Counted from the stretch's first letter, positions 25,082-34,238 are shown. The stretch: 40,126 nucleotides of DNA from JBGRPZ01 sp041725955 (GCA_041725955.1 JBGRQE010000028.1:1-40126), one strand, 5' to 3'. Numbers and translations are program-made. Notes: a model not told the origin generated them from the sequence alone.

Positions 25082-26494
25082 TTGAAAACAAGTCGCTTAT
25101 TTACATCTGTACTACTACTTTTGTGTATTCTAAGTTATCCTTTGTCTTCCTATGGAGTGGGGAGTAAGGACAATGATGAGAATGAAAAGGAAGTAACCAC
25201 ACGTATTCTTTTTATTTTTGATGCTTCACAATCTATGGTGGGGCGTTGGCAAAGTGGAACAAAGTTTCAAGTTGCTACGAATTTATTTAATCGTATTCTA
25301 GATAGTTTAGAAGACAAAAGTAATGTTCAGATTGCTCTGCGGCTCTATGGGGCAAATAGTGTTTATCCTCCCAAAGATTGTAATGATACCGAGTTGAAGG
25401 TGCCTTTTTCTGAAGGAGGAGTAGATAATATTGAAAAGGTTAGGAAAACTCTGGCATATGTTCGACCGAAAGGTACATCTCCTATAGCTTTGTCTTTGCA
25501 AGAATCAATAAATGATTTTCCACCATGTGAAGATTGTCGTGATTTGATAGTACTCATCACTGATGGTCTGGAAGAGTGTGATGGAGATTTATGTGCGATT
25601 GCAAAGGCTTTGAAAAGAGCAAATCTGAGTCTGAAACCATTTATTATTGGTATTGGTAAAGATTACCATGAAGACTTTGATTGTGTAGGAACTTATTTCG
25701 ATGCGTCTTTGGAATATCAATTTGTGCAAGCTTTAGAACTTATTGTTTCTCTTGCGTTAAATTCAACAAGTTATCATATAGAATTGTTGGACTTGAAGAA
25801 ACAACCTAAAGTTTCTAATGTTGCGATAAGTTTGTATCGTGACAAACAGATTGAAAGTAACTTTATTCATTCTATCCCTAAGGATGGTACTAAAGATACC
25901 ATGGCGATAGATCCTATTCCAACATATAAGTTTGTGGTTCATACCATACCTCCAATTATAAAAGAAGAGGTTAAGTTTAAAGCAGGAAAACATAATGTTA
26001 TAAAAATCCCTGCATCTCAAGGTTATTTATGGTTTAGGACTCCTGGGAATTTGAATAATAGGAATAAAGTTGAATGTATTATCCGACAGACTGGTAAGCA
26101 TCAAACAATTAATTTCCAACGATTAGGATCGAAAGAACGCTACCTGACAGGTTGTTATGACATTGAAATATTAACCAGACCCCGGATTTACTTGGATAAT
26201 GTTTGTGTAAATGAAAATTTGACGACTATGGTTGAGGTTCCTGCATCTGGCATTGCTTCCTTTACAAAAGGAAGTGCAGGATATGGAACAATCTTCTACG
26301 AACCTAGTCCCGGTAACATTGAATGGGTTTATAATTTAAATCCAGAAAACTATTCTACCGAACACATATATTTACTCCCAGGTAATTACAGAGTTGTTTT
26401 TCGTACAAAAAAAGCTGATAAATCCGTTTTTACAATTGAGAAAAAATTTAAGGTTAACGCCGGTAAAACAACAAACATCAAACTGTATAAGTGA
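25082..26494 (+). CDS. Exported von Willebrand factor A domain protein
   Basis: A 470-aa protein starting at a TTG (no in-frame ATG or GTG precedes it after the upstream stop). The first 25 residues form a good signal peptide (MKTSRLFTSVLLLLCILSYP, then LSSYG). Residues about 40-225 form a VWA domain with a complete metal-ion-dependent adhesion site: D47-A-S49-Q-S51, T132 in GTSP and D161 in ITDGLEE. Six cysteines in the domain (100, 149, 152, 166, 171, 201) suggest disulfides. The remaining 245 residues are beta-rich repeats like carboxypeptidase-regulatory or Ig-type folds (for example HNVIKIPASQGYLWFR and YLLPGNYRVVFRTKK). It probably binds a protein ligand outside the cytoplasm. It lies between the transketolase subunit genes, with 2 bases to the next ATG. 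Confidence 0.85.
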   Translation: MKTSRLFTSVLLLLCILSYPLSSYGVGSKDNDENEKEVTTRILFIFDASQSMVGRWQSGTKFQVATNLFNRILDSLEDKSNVQIALRLYGANSVYPPKDCNDTELKVPFSEGGVDNIEKVRKTLAYVRPKGTSPIALSLQESINDFPPCEDCRDLIVLITDGLEECDGDLCAIAKALKRANLSLKPFIIGIGKDYHEDFDCVGTYFDASLEYQFVQALELIVSLALNSTSYHIELLDLKKQPKVSNVAISLYRDKQIESNFIHSIPKDGTKDTMAIDPIPTYKFVVHTIPPIIKEEVKFKAGKHNVIKIPASQGYLWFRTPGNLNNRNKVECIIRQTGKHQTINFQRLGSKERYLTGCYDIEILTRPRIYLDNVCVNENLTTMVEVPASGIASFTKGSAGYGTIFYEPSPGNIEWVYNLNPENYSTEHIYLLPGNYRVVFRTKKADKSVFTIEKKFKVNAGKTTNIKLYK

Positions 26495-26496
26495 GA

Positions 26497-27456
26497 ATGA
26501 AAAAATTCGAAGTACTTGGTAAAAAGGATACTCGTTCAGGATTTGGAGAAGGTCTGTTAGAAGCGGGAAAAAGAAATGAAAAGGTAGTTGCCTTATGTGC
26601 TGATTTGGTAGGATCTCTAAAAATGGGTGCTTTTATCAAAGAATTCCCAGAAAGATTCTTCCAAGTAGGAATTGCAGAGGCAAATATGATGGGAATGGCT
26701 GCAGGTCTTACTATAGGAGGTTATGTTCCTTTTACTGGTACATTTGCAAATTTCTCTACTGCTCGTGTCTATGATCAAATTCGTCAAGCTATAGCTTATT
26801 CCGGTAAGAATGTTAAAGTTTGTGCTTCTCATGCAGGACTTACATTAGGTGAAGATGGTGCTACTCATCAAACTCTTGAAGATATTGGAATGATGAAAAT
26901 GCTTCCGGGCATGACTGTTATCAATCCTTGCGATTTTAATCAGACTAAAGCTGCAACTTTAGCGGTTGCAGAATATGAAGGTCCGGTTTACTTGAGATTT
27001 GGTCGTCCATCTGTTCCTATTTTCATTCCTGAAAATCAGAAGTTTGAAATAGGAAAAGCTTTGCTATTAAATCCAGGAAACGATGTAAGTATCTTCGCTA
27101 CCGGTCATATGGTTTGGAAAGCCATTCAAGCAGCAGAAATACTTGAAGAAAAGGGAATTAGTGCAGAGATTGTAAATATTCATACTATTAAACCTTTAGA
27201 CGAAGAGGCTATTCTTAAGTCTGTTGCAAAAACAAGATGTGCTGTTTCTGCAGAAGAACATCAAATATTAGGTGGATTAGGTGAAAGTATTGCACAAACC
27301 TTAGTGAGAAACAATCCTGCTCCAATGGAATTTGTTGGAGTTAAAGATGTTTTCGGAGAAAGTGGTACTCCTGATCAATTGATGAAAAAATATGGTCTTG
27401 AAGTAGAAAATATAGTAGAAGCTGCTCTAAAAGCAGTTGCTCGAAAAAATGCATAA
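26497..27456 (+). CDS. Transketolase, C-terminal (pyrimidine-binding) subunit
   Basis: A 319-aa protein with the pyrimidine-binding domain (catalytic Glu in GIAEANMMGMAAGL; FTGTFANF; HAGLTLGEDGATHQ) and the C-terminal transketolase domain (VNIHTIKPLDEEAI; AEEHQILGGLGE). It completes the enzyme formed with the N-terminal subunit encoded from 24201. A GTG at 26491 overlapping the TGA of the VWA gene is possible, but the ATG at 26497 is preferred. The tight spacing implies translational coupling to the VWA gene. It ends at a strong terminator that extends into the convergent EamA gene. Confidence 0.93.
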   Translation: MKKFEVLGKKDTRSGFGEGLLEAGKRNEKVVALCADLVGSLKMGAFIKEFPERFFQVGIAEANMMGMAAGLTIGGYVPFTGTFANFSTARVYDQIRQAIAYSGKNVKVCASHAGLTLGEDGATHQTLEDIGMMKMLPGMTVINPCDFNQTKAATLAVAEYEGPVYLRFGRPSVPIFIPENQKFEIGKALLLNPGNDVSIFATGHMVWKAIQAAEILEEKGISAEIVNIHTIKPLDEEAILKSVAKTRCAVSAEEHQILGGLGESIAQTLVRNNPAPMEFVGVKDVFGESGTPDQLMKKYGLEVENIVEAALKAVARKNA

Positions 27457-27462
27457 ACCTAT

Positions 27463-28407
27463 TTAAGGTTTTGTTATGGAGGTCCACTTTGGTGGGTCTC
27501 CTTTTTTTATTTCTCTGAAGTAAGCTTTGGTTTTCTCGACCTTTTTTATTCTACGTTGCGATCGTATTGTTGATATGGTTGTGGTGGCAATAATAATAAT
27601 TCCTCCTATAAATATCCTGAAATCAGGAATTTCATCAATTACAATGGCTGCAATAATAATTCCGTATAAGGGTTCCATACAAGCAATTAAACTGGCTGTT
27701 TGGGCTTTTATTTTCTTTAAACTTCCAATGAATAATGAATGTGCCAGCGCGGTGAAAACGACTCCCAAAATTACAAGAAGAACTATGTCGTTGGTTTTTA
27801 CATAAGGTTGAGATATCCATAAAAGGGGAAGTAAGAATATTGTAGCTCCCAGATTTTGATAAAAAGCTATGGATGTACTTTTGTAATCTCGTGTATATTT
27901 TTTGTTGAGCACAGATAGTAAAGAGAAACAAAATCCCGACAAAATTCCAAATATTACTCCCTGTGTAATGTGGTTTCTGAATTCAAATTTGGGGATAATC
28001 AATAATACTCCTATAAACGTTATTACTGCCAGTAAAATATTTTTCTTGTCAATTTTTTCACGGAAGAACAAAGGTTCAAGGAAAGTGGTGAAGATGGGGA
28101 AGCTTGTAAAGGTGATTAATGCTATGGCTATTGTCGATATATGAACTGAGTGAAAGAAAGCCATCCAATGCAATGCAAGCAGAATTCCAGAACAAGGCAG
28201 CAGGATGTAATCCTTTTTTTTACTTAAGTATAGTCCATCTTTTATTCCAATTTTAATTAGAAACAAGATCAATGAAGCAAAGAAAACTCTTCCCAATACA
28301 ATATATGGAGCACTTAGATCGATAAATCGTGGAAATAAAGCAGTGGCTCCAAAGAGTAGAACCGATAAATGTATCCGGATTAAATGACTGTTTTTTTTAT
28401 AAGGCAT
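27463..28407 (-). CDS. EamA/DMT-superfamily permease
   Basis: A 314-aa inner-membrane protein with about ten hydrophobic helices in two halves, the drug/metabolite transporter layout. Typical helix-edge motifs are ALHWMAFFHSVHISTIAIAL in the first half and QTASLIACMEPLYGIIIA in the second, the latter being the conserved EPL segment of EamA proteins. Substrate unknown; family members export amino acids, metabolites or drugs. The hydrophilic C-terminal tail (KKVEKTKAYFREIKKGDPPK) is partly encoded by the terminator of the opposing transketolase operon. Its 5' side faces the 527-bp region with repeat array C. Confidence 0.87.
   Translation of the reverse strand: MPYKKNSHLIRIHLSVLLFGATALFPRFIDLSAPYIVLGRVFFASLILFLIKIGIKDGLYLSKKKDYILLPCSGILLALHWMAFFHSVHISTIAIALITFTSFPIFTTFLEPLFFREKIDKKNILLAVITFIGVLLIIPKFEFRNHITQGVIFGILSGFCFSLLSVLNKKYTRDYKSTSIAFYQNLGATIFLLPLLWISQPYVKTNDIVLLVILGVVFTALAHSLFIGSLKKIKAQTASLIACMEPLYGIIIAAIVIDEIPDFRIFIGGIIIIATTTISTIRSQRRIKKVEKTKAYFREIKKGDPPKWTSITKP
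27478..27508 (+). terminator. Terminator of the transketolase operon, inside the EamA gene end
   Basis: GGAGGTCCAC (27478-27487) pairs with GTGGGTCTCC (27492-27501), a 10-bp stem with two G-T wobbles and a TTTG loop, followed by T7. The whole structure lies within the last codons of the convergent EamA gene. Confidence 0.85.
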
Positions 28408-28609
28408 TTAAAATTCTAAAGCTGGTTTTAATCAGAACTTTGGCTTTAATATGAAAATTGCTTTTTAATAATAAAATAACATGGCTTTATGTAAATAGAT
28501 GTTTGTCATTGCAATAAAGATATTTATGCACGTAAGGATGACCATACGATTACTATATCCAGACCAATTAGTGCCTTTGTTGTGAGCAAACATAGTAATG
28601 AAGTGCTCA

Positions 28610-28697
28610 ATTGACGCAGGGTCATCCTCAAGCTGACGCGGCCTCTGCTCGCAGCTGACGCGGCCTCATCTTCGAGCTGACGCAGAGTCAGCTATCA
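28610..28697. repeat. 22-bp tandem repeat array C (TGACGC type), four units
   Basis: TGACGC starts at 28612, 28634, 28656 and 28678, exactly 22 bases apart. Units begin AGCTGACGC (AATTGACGC in the first) and continue with GGCCTC or a variant. The last unit holds the dyad AGCTGAC-GCAGA-GTCAGCT. The unit differs completely from the CCTAGG arrays but has the same pitch. The array is GC-rich against an AT-rich background. Confidence 0.85.
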
Positions 28698-28856
28698 CCT
28701 TAAGCACTATCGGCAGAGGCAATAACACCCATAGATGAGCACATCAATGGTAATGATTGGGCAATACATAAGGCTTAAATACATACCACATCGATATTGT
28801 TTGCCTGTAGCGGTTTGGTGAAACACCTTATTGATGCTTTATGTGGGGTGAATTGT

Positions 28857-28898
28857 ATATAAAAGAAGCTGCCTACGCATGTTTTGTAAGGCAGCTTC
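28857..28898 (-). terminator. Terminator of the ABC/M1-peptidase operon
   Basis: On the minus strand GAAGCTGCCT (28898-28889) pairs perfectly with AGGCAGCTTC (28874-28865), with a 14-base loop, followed by TTTTATAT. It lies 37 bases after the stop of the fusion gene. Confidence 0.85.
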
Positions 28899-28934
28899 AA
28901 TTCGTACTTTATATGGTATACTTATATGTTGTTT

Positions 28935-31900
28935 TTAGTTTTCGGCTATTTCTTTTTTCGCTTTCTTTTTTTCTTTATTCACAATTAAACCGTCTCTTTC
29001 CCAGTTTTTCGTGATTAGGCTGTAATTTGGATCCACGGTGATTTTATTCGGTTTCCGTGGAACAGTAAACGAAATAAACTGATCGCCAGTGTTTAGCTTT
29101 AGTCTTTTCATCTCAATGGTTTTTCCTGAACTATTGTAAACACCAAGCTCAACATAATCATTACATGGGGTTTCGGTTTCTTTACCATTTCCATCGGCAT
29201 AAAACTTTTGCATATTAACCTTGGCTTTAATGGTGTATGTAAAGTCGGGGTTTCTTTTATAAGTTGCCGAATCGATACTTGTTTTGTAGAATGTAATTTT
29301 GTTAAAAGCGTCGTCAATATAGTATTTCAAACTATCAGGAGTATTTTCTTTGATGTCTTCAATCAGCTCTGTAGTTGTTGGATATGGAGCTCCTTGAAAA
29401 GCATGTTTCTTTAAGAAGTTGCTTAAAATAGGCATCAATTTGTTTTCTCCTAAATAATTATCAAGGCCATACATGACCAAAGATCCTTTATTGTAATAGG
29501 TAGTTGATTGGTGTGGAGCTACTCTTCCTAAAGGTCTTTCTTCATGACCTTCAGAATTTCTTGAGATTAAATAACGGAAGTTTTCATTTTGAAGAAATTT
29601 CTTCATTCTATCTTTACCATATTCCTTTTCCATGGTTTTTAATGCCGAGAATTGAGTAATTGATTCCATTAACATTTGATATCCCTCAACATCTGCTGCA
29701 ACTACCTGATGCGCCCACCATTGATGTGCCATTTCATGTGCAGTTACATAAAATGGATAATCGATTTTAAGATCTTCAAAGTCTACAGAATTATCATTAA
29801 GTTCTCTTAAATCTGCAATAAATCCAATGCCTTCCGAGAAAGGAATCATATTTGGAAATGACTGTGCATAGCTAGAAAATCTTGGGAATTCTACAATTCT
29901 AAGCTGTTTGAATTGATATTTTGAATAGTTAGCATTGTAATTGTCAAGTGATAGTTTTACCCCTTTCATCATATTATTTAAGTTGTACTCATGTTGAGGG
30001 TGGTAAAGAATACTAATTTCTACTTTTTGATCTGAACTATCGTTAGGCGACCAAATTTCTGTTTTCTTTTTATAAGCTCCAGATAATATGGCATAATAGT
30101 TTAGCATTGGTTGTTCAGACTTATAATGGAAATAGTTTCTGTTATTTTCTTTCCACGAACTGATTAGCTCACCAGGCGTAACTGCAGTTTGATCACTATC
30201 GGTACTAATTGTTGCTTCATAGTTAATGAAATCGGCATCTCTACTTATGAAATTTGTCTTTATTCCTGTTGAATCGTCAATGTTCTTTACAATATCACGG
30301 TCTGGTAAATTATGCTTTTTGCGAATTCGTGTTCCTGAAATTTCAAGACCATTATTGTATCCTATACTTGGAAAACTTGAATTATACATAAACGTTCCGT
30401 TCTTTTCGCAAGCATTCTTTGCTCCATAATGATCAAAGCCATCGTTTATTGCAGTATAAGTGAAGTTCAATTCAATTTTTTCATTAGGTTGAATACTTCG
30501 TTCGAATTTTATCAAAGTTACATTTTGATCCTTATCTTCTTTTTTCCATTCCACTTTTTTATTAAGCTTGAATGTTGTTTTTCCCAAATTGCTTTGTACA
30601 AATAGAGTATCTATTGCTTCATTTGAGTTGTTTTTCAAAAAGTAAGTGCCCTTGGCCTTAACATCACCTTTGCTTGGGTATAAATCGACATTCAATTTTA
30701 TATCCGTAATTTTAGGTTGTGCTTTGGTCTCAAACCTTTTATATGTCTTTTCGTAATTTACAGCACTTAATTCAGATTCGTATGGGCTATGTCGTTCATT
30801 CTTGATATCAGTATTATAGTAGATAAATCCAGCATAGCCTAAGGTAATGAATCCAAGAACTACTATGGCAATTGAATTTTTGCCTTTTATGTTCAGTTTA
30901 AAAGCTTTCCATCTGCTTTTAAAACTATTGTCGGTTTGCGTAACAATTAATTGATTTACGATTATCAGCATAATTGCTGCAACCAATACCCAGTAGAATT
31001 TGAATATATAGTATGGAATCAAATCAAATCCAAACTTATTCATGTCAGAATAGAAAGTGCCAGTACTCGATCCGTAATTCAATAATTTATGTTGTATCAA
31101 CTGGCTGCCAATAAAGCCATTCAGTATTTTGTATAGAATAAGAATCAGATATCCTGCATATTTTTGATTTACTATTATATGAACAAAGAATGCCAGAGCA
31201 ATTGTAAGACCATATGAAATAAAATCTATTCCGAATATTGATGTGAAATAAAGATTCAGTTCGAAATTATAGTAATGATCAAGCGACTGAGTAATCAGAC
31301 CACAGGCAATAATAAGAAGTTGCATAAAGGCGATACCAATATTCAATGTGATAAATTTACTAAGAAGCGAACTCCATCTTGATAAAGGTTGTGTATTGGT
31401 AATTTCATGAATATTTAAATCGCGATCTCTCCAAATCATTTCTCCAGAGAAAATAACGATAGCAATAAAGATGAATAGATTTATACTTCTCTTTAATATG
31501 TCTATTAACAGGTAAGTGACAGGGTAGGTAGTTGTGTCGTACATTCTACCTGTTCCTTGTGCTGCAGTAAATAAAAATATTAAGCAAATCAGATTGATTA
31601 ATATAAAGTATGGACTCTTAAATAGCTTCTTGAGTTCAAAACCTAATAGCGACTTAAATATATTCCACTGCTTGATACTTTTCGACACCTTTGGTAATCT
31701 AAGTTTATCAAACTGATTGTTCTTTGCATTTCTATTTTCTTTCTCTGTTTGTATGTTTTTCTGTTTCTTATTAGAGAAAATATTATAGGATCGTAGATTA
31801 TAACTCATCTTAAATCTGAAATATGTAAAGATGAGTATGCATAAAGATATGGAAGCCCATAATAAGCGATTAAAAAAGAAGATTCCTTCCAAAATAGCAC

Positions 31901-32615
31901 CTTTTTCGTTCATGTCACTTGCGCTATTTGTTGAGGTAACTTTTACTGCAGCATTTAATCCGAAAGGATCTAATAGTGAAGCTATATTCTGATTGTCTAA
32001 GTCGGAGAATATTGAAGAAGAAATACCATATAGAATATATAAGGCAATAATCGAAATCCAGTTAATTACAGCATTCCTAAGCAGTAGGCTAAGACTGAAA
32101 AAGATGCTGCAAATAAAAAATAAGTTTGGAATTACTTTAGTGAGATAAGGGTATACATAACTCATAAACTCATTGGGACCAAATAGGTTTTGATTTATGT
32201 ATGGCATAAATGTGCCTATATAAAATCCTATTGCGACACCTGTAAAAACAAATATTGACAATATAAAAGCGGCAGCAAACCTACCAAATATATATTGAAA
32301 TTTGTTGAGAGGTGTTGTGAATGTAAGTTCTAGGGAGTTGAATTTAAAGTCTTTAAAAACAATGTTCGAACAAATTGCAGCCACTATAAATATGCCAAAA
32401 TAGCTGAAATAACCCAATAAAATATCTATAATCGCAGGAGAATTTATATTAACATTGTCTCCAGCAAAAGCAATATTAATAGTTTTAAATGCTCCTCCAG
32501 CAACATTGACTATTCCAAAGGAAAGTGCAAATAATACAAACCAATATATATATATCGCAGGAGTTAGAAAAGATCTGCGTATCTCGAATCTAAAAACTTC
32601 TGTAAACATAAGCAA
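28935..32615 (-). CDS. ABC-2 type permease fused to an M1-family aminopeptidase
   Basis: A 1226-aa protein. The first ~590 residues are two ABC-2-type permease blocks of about six helices each, joined by a charged linker; the rest is extracytoplasmic. The peptidase part has the zinc motif H960-E-M-A-H964 with the third ligand Glu 20 residues after the second His (ESITQF). This is one residue further than in classic M1 enzymes, but to my recollection usual for the ABC-fused branch. No clear GAMEN exopeptidase motif was found. The likely role is export coupled to peptide trimming, or a peptidase anchored in a transporter; the substrate is unknown. MFTEVFRFEIRRS from an in-frame ATG two codons later is an alternative start. 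The ATPase gene lies 30 bases upstream. Confidence 0.9.
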   Translation of the reverse strand: MLMFTEVFRFEIRRSFLTPAIYIYWFVLFALSFGIVNVAGGAFKTINIAFAGDNVNINSPAIIDILLGYFSYFGIFIVAAICSNIVFKDFKFNSLELTFTTPLNKFQYIFGRFAAAFILSIFVFTGVAIGFYIGTFMPYINQNLFGPNEFMSYVYPYLTKVIPNLFFICSIFFSLSLLLRNAVINWISIIALYILYGISSSIFSDLDNQNIASLLDPFGLNAAVKVTSTNSASDMNEKGAILEGIFFFNRLLWASISLCILIFTYFRFKMSYNLRSYNIFSNKKQKNIQTEKENRNAKNNQFDKLRLPKVSKSIKQWNIFKSLLGFELKKLFKSPYFILINLICLIFLFTAAQGTGRMYDTTTYPVTYLLIDILKRSINLFIFIAIVIFSGEMIWRDRDLNIHEITNTQPLSRWSSLLSKFITLNIGIAFMQLLIIACGLITQSLDHYYNFELNLYFTSIFGIDFISYGLTIALAFFVHIIVNQKYAGYLILILYKILNGFIGSQLIQHKLLNYGSSTGTFYSDMNKFGFDLIPYYIFKFYWVLVAAIMLIIVNQLIVTQTDNSFKSRWKAFKLNIKGKNSIAIVVLGFITLGYAGFIYYNTDIKNERHSPYESELSAVNYEKTYKRFETKAQPKITDIKLNVDLYPSKGDVKAKGTYFLKNNSNEAIDTLFVQSNLGKTTFKLNKKVEWKKEDKDQNVTLIKFERSIQPNEKIELNFTYTAINDGFDHYGAKNACEKNGTFMYNSSFPSIGYNNGLEISGTRIRKKHNLPDRDIVKNIDDSTGIKTNFISRDADFINYEATISTDSDQTAVTPGELISSWKENNRNYFHYKSEQPMLNYYAILSGAYKKKTEIWSPNDSSDQKVEISILYHPQHEYNLNNMMKGVKLSLDNYNANYSKYQFKQLRIVEFPRFSSYAQSFPNMIPFSEGIGFIADLRELNDNSVDFEDLKIDYPFYVTAHEMAHQWWAHQVVAADVEGYQMLMESITQFSALKTMEKEYGKDRMKKFLQNENFRYLISRNSEGHEERPLGRVAPHQSTTYYNKGSLVMYGLDNYLGENKLMPILSNFLKKHAFQGAPYPTTTELIEDIKENTPDSLKYYIDDAFNKITFYKTSIDSATYKRNPDFTYTIKAKVNMQKFYADGNGKETETPCNDYVELGVYNSSGKTIEMKRLKLNTGDQFISFTVPRKPNKITVDPNYSLITKNWERDGLIVNKEKKKAKKEIAEN

Positions 32616-32645
32616 TAGGTATTAGGTAGATAACTGATTGAATAA

Positions 32646-33509
32646 TTAACCCAATGAAGAAAAGTAAACATCTTCAAGAACAGGTTCTACTGCTTTAAAT
32701 CCATTTGAAGGATTGTCTTCACTTAAAATGTGAATCAAAGGCTTACCTTCGCGTAAATGTGTATGGATTATTTTGAAGTTATTGTAGTATTCGTTGAATT
32801 CCTCTTTTTGAATTCTTTTCTCCCAAATCATACCTCTAAGTTGTTCAATCATAGAAGAAGGAGCCCCTTTAACGATAACTTCCCCTTTATTGATAATAGC
32901 CATATCGTTGCACAAATCGTTTATGTCATCAACAATATGAGTGGATAAAATCACAATTTTATTTTCACTAATTTCACTGAGTAAATTATTGAATCTATTT
33001 CTTTCGGCAGGATCAAGTCCTGCAGTGGGCTCGTCAACAATAATTAAGCTTGGATTTGCTAATAGGGCCAATGCTATGCCAAACCTTTGCTTCATCCCTC
33101 CACTAAAAGAACTTACACTTTTCTTTCTGTCGCTATAAAGATTTACCTGATTCAAGAGATAGGCTACCATTTCTTTTCTTTCCAATCTTTTGTGCAATCC
33201 TTTTAATGTGCCGAAATGGTTGAGTAATTCCTGAGCACTTATTTTTGGGTAGACACCGAATTGTTGAGGTAGATAGCCTAGAGTTTTCTTTATTTCATCT
33301 TTTTCTTTAAGGGCATTAATCTCATTGAAAAAGATGCTTCCTTTATCCGGATCAAGTAAGCCTGCTATGATTCGCATTAAAGAAGATTTTCCAGCTCCGT
33401 TCGGGCCTAATAGCCCGAACATTCCTTCATTTATTTCTAAGCTTAAGTTGTTTAAAGCTTTAACACCATTTGCATATGTCTTTGAAATATTCTTTATAGA
33501 TAGATTCAT
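32646..33509 (-). CDS. ABC transporter ATP-binding protein
   Basis: A 287-aa ABC ATPase with Walker A GLLGPNGAGKSS (about 32-43), Q-loop YLPQQFGVYP, signature SSFSGGMKQRFGIALAL, Walker B SLIIVDEPTAGLDPAE and the H-loop in LSTHIVDD. Its partner is almost certainly the permease-peptidase fusion encoded 30 bases downstream, as ABC-2 exporters are normally paired this way. The C-terminal ~60 residues are a non-conserved extension. The GLPGLI-like gene is 18 bases upstream, so the three form one operon. Confidence 0.93.
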   Translation of the reverse strand: MNLSIKNISKTYANGVKALNNLSLEINEGMFGLLGPNGAGKSSLMRIIAGLLDPDKGSIFFNEINALKEKDEIKKTLGYLPQQFGVYPKISAQELLNHFGTLKGLHKRLERKEMVAYLLNQVNLYSDRKKSVSSFSGGMKQRFGIALALLANPSLIIVDEPTAGLDPAERNRFNNLLSEISENKIVILSTHIVDDINDLCNDMAIINKGEVIVKGAPSSMIEQLRGMIWEKRIQKEEFNEYYNNFKIIHTHLREGKPLIHILSEDNPSNGFKAVEPVLEDVYFSSLG

Positions 33510-33527
33510 GAGATGGGGTTTTAGTTA

Positions 33528-34238
33528 TTAGTTACGAATTACTTTTGCTCCGGGCATATTTATCATTTCGTTCAGTTTCTCTTCTTGAAGATCGTTATAC
33601 TGATCTTTTGTAATTTCACGGGCCTTGGGAGTAGCAAAAACATTTTCTGTTGTAGTTTGATCTTTATTTATCTTAGTTGCCTTAAACTGAATCTTTTTTA
33701 AGTCGGCTTCCAAGATAGTTCCTTCAACAGTAATTTCTGGTAATGGACTTAGGAAGTTAGGCAAATCATTAGTTATATATAAAGTTTCACCCTCTTCATT
33801 ATTCTTTAGTTCTTTACACTTATATCCGAGAATTTCTTTTGTTTTTCCTGTAGGAGTAAAGTCTTTAGCTATTTTAATATCTTCGGTATAAAAGAAGTCT
33901 TCGCCATCAATGCGTATAAAATTCTTAATCTTTTTGTTTTGTAAATCAAAGAATTGTTCTCCATTTGAACCCGAATTCATAGAAATCATCACATTACTAT
34001 TTGATTCAGCTTTCCCTTTTCTTAGTTTGGCTTGTTTGTTATTATAAATTATTTCTAGCTTTGATTTTGCGAATTCTGGAATAAGAGCTTTTAATGCTTT
34101 TTGATCTTCCGATAAGTTTTTGTGTAGATTAATTATCTGCTCAAATTCAATTGATGAAATTTTTTGCTGAGCAGTAAGTTTTGAAGTTAGAGCAAAACAA
34201 AATAAAAGTAGTGCGATTGCTGTTGATAATTTTTTCAT
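33528..34238 (-). CDS. GLPGLI-family-like periplasmic protein
   Basis: A 236-aa exported protein with a signal peptide (1-23, ending LTAQQ). The middle contains TKEILGYKCKEL, like the GY-x-C-K core of the GLPGLI family, followed by YITNDLPNFLSPLPE in place of the name-giving GLPGLI segment. C-terminal residues are charged. GLPGLI proteins are Bacteroidota-specific and of unclear role, often next to peptidases or outer-membrane receptors. Being first in an operon with an ABC exporter/M1-peptidase fusion, it may be the exported substrate, a chaperone or a sensor of the system. A TACATTTG -7 candidate lies 64 bases upstream. Divergent from the sensor kinase gene. Confidence 0.72.
   Translation of the reverse strand: MKKLSTAIALLLFCFALTSKLTAQQKISSIEFEQIINLHKNLSEDQKALKALIPEFAKSKLEIIYNNKQAKLRKGKAESNSNVMISMNSGSNGEQFFDLQNKKIKNFIRIDGEDFFYTEDIKIAKDFTPTGKTKEILGYKCKELKNNEEGETLYITNDLPNFLSPLPEITVEGTILEADLKKIQFKATKINKDQTTTENVFATPKAREITKDQYNDLQEEKLNEMINMPGAKVIRN

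Larger units (their letters stand above)
28408..28934. other. 527-bp gene-free region with repeat array C and a terminator
   Basis: Lies between the M1-peptidase fusion gene (ending here) and the EamA gene. It holds array C (28610-28697) inside an imperfect palindrome and the hairpin at 28857-28898. Parts of it are clearly richer in G and C than the flanking genes. No coding frame, tRNA or recognised RNA was found. Confidence 0.6.
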
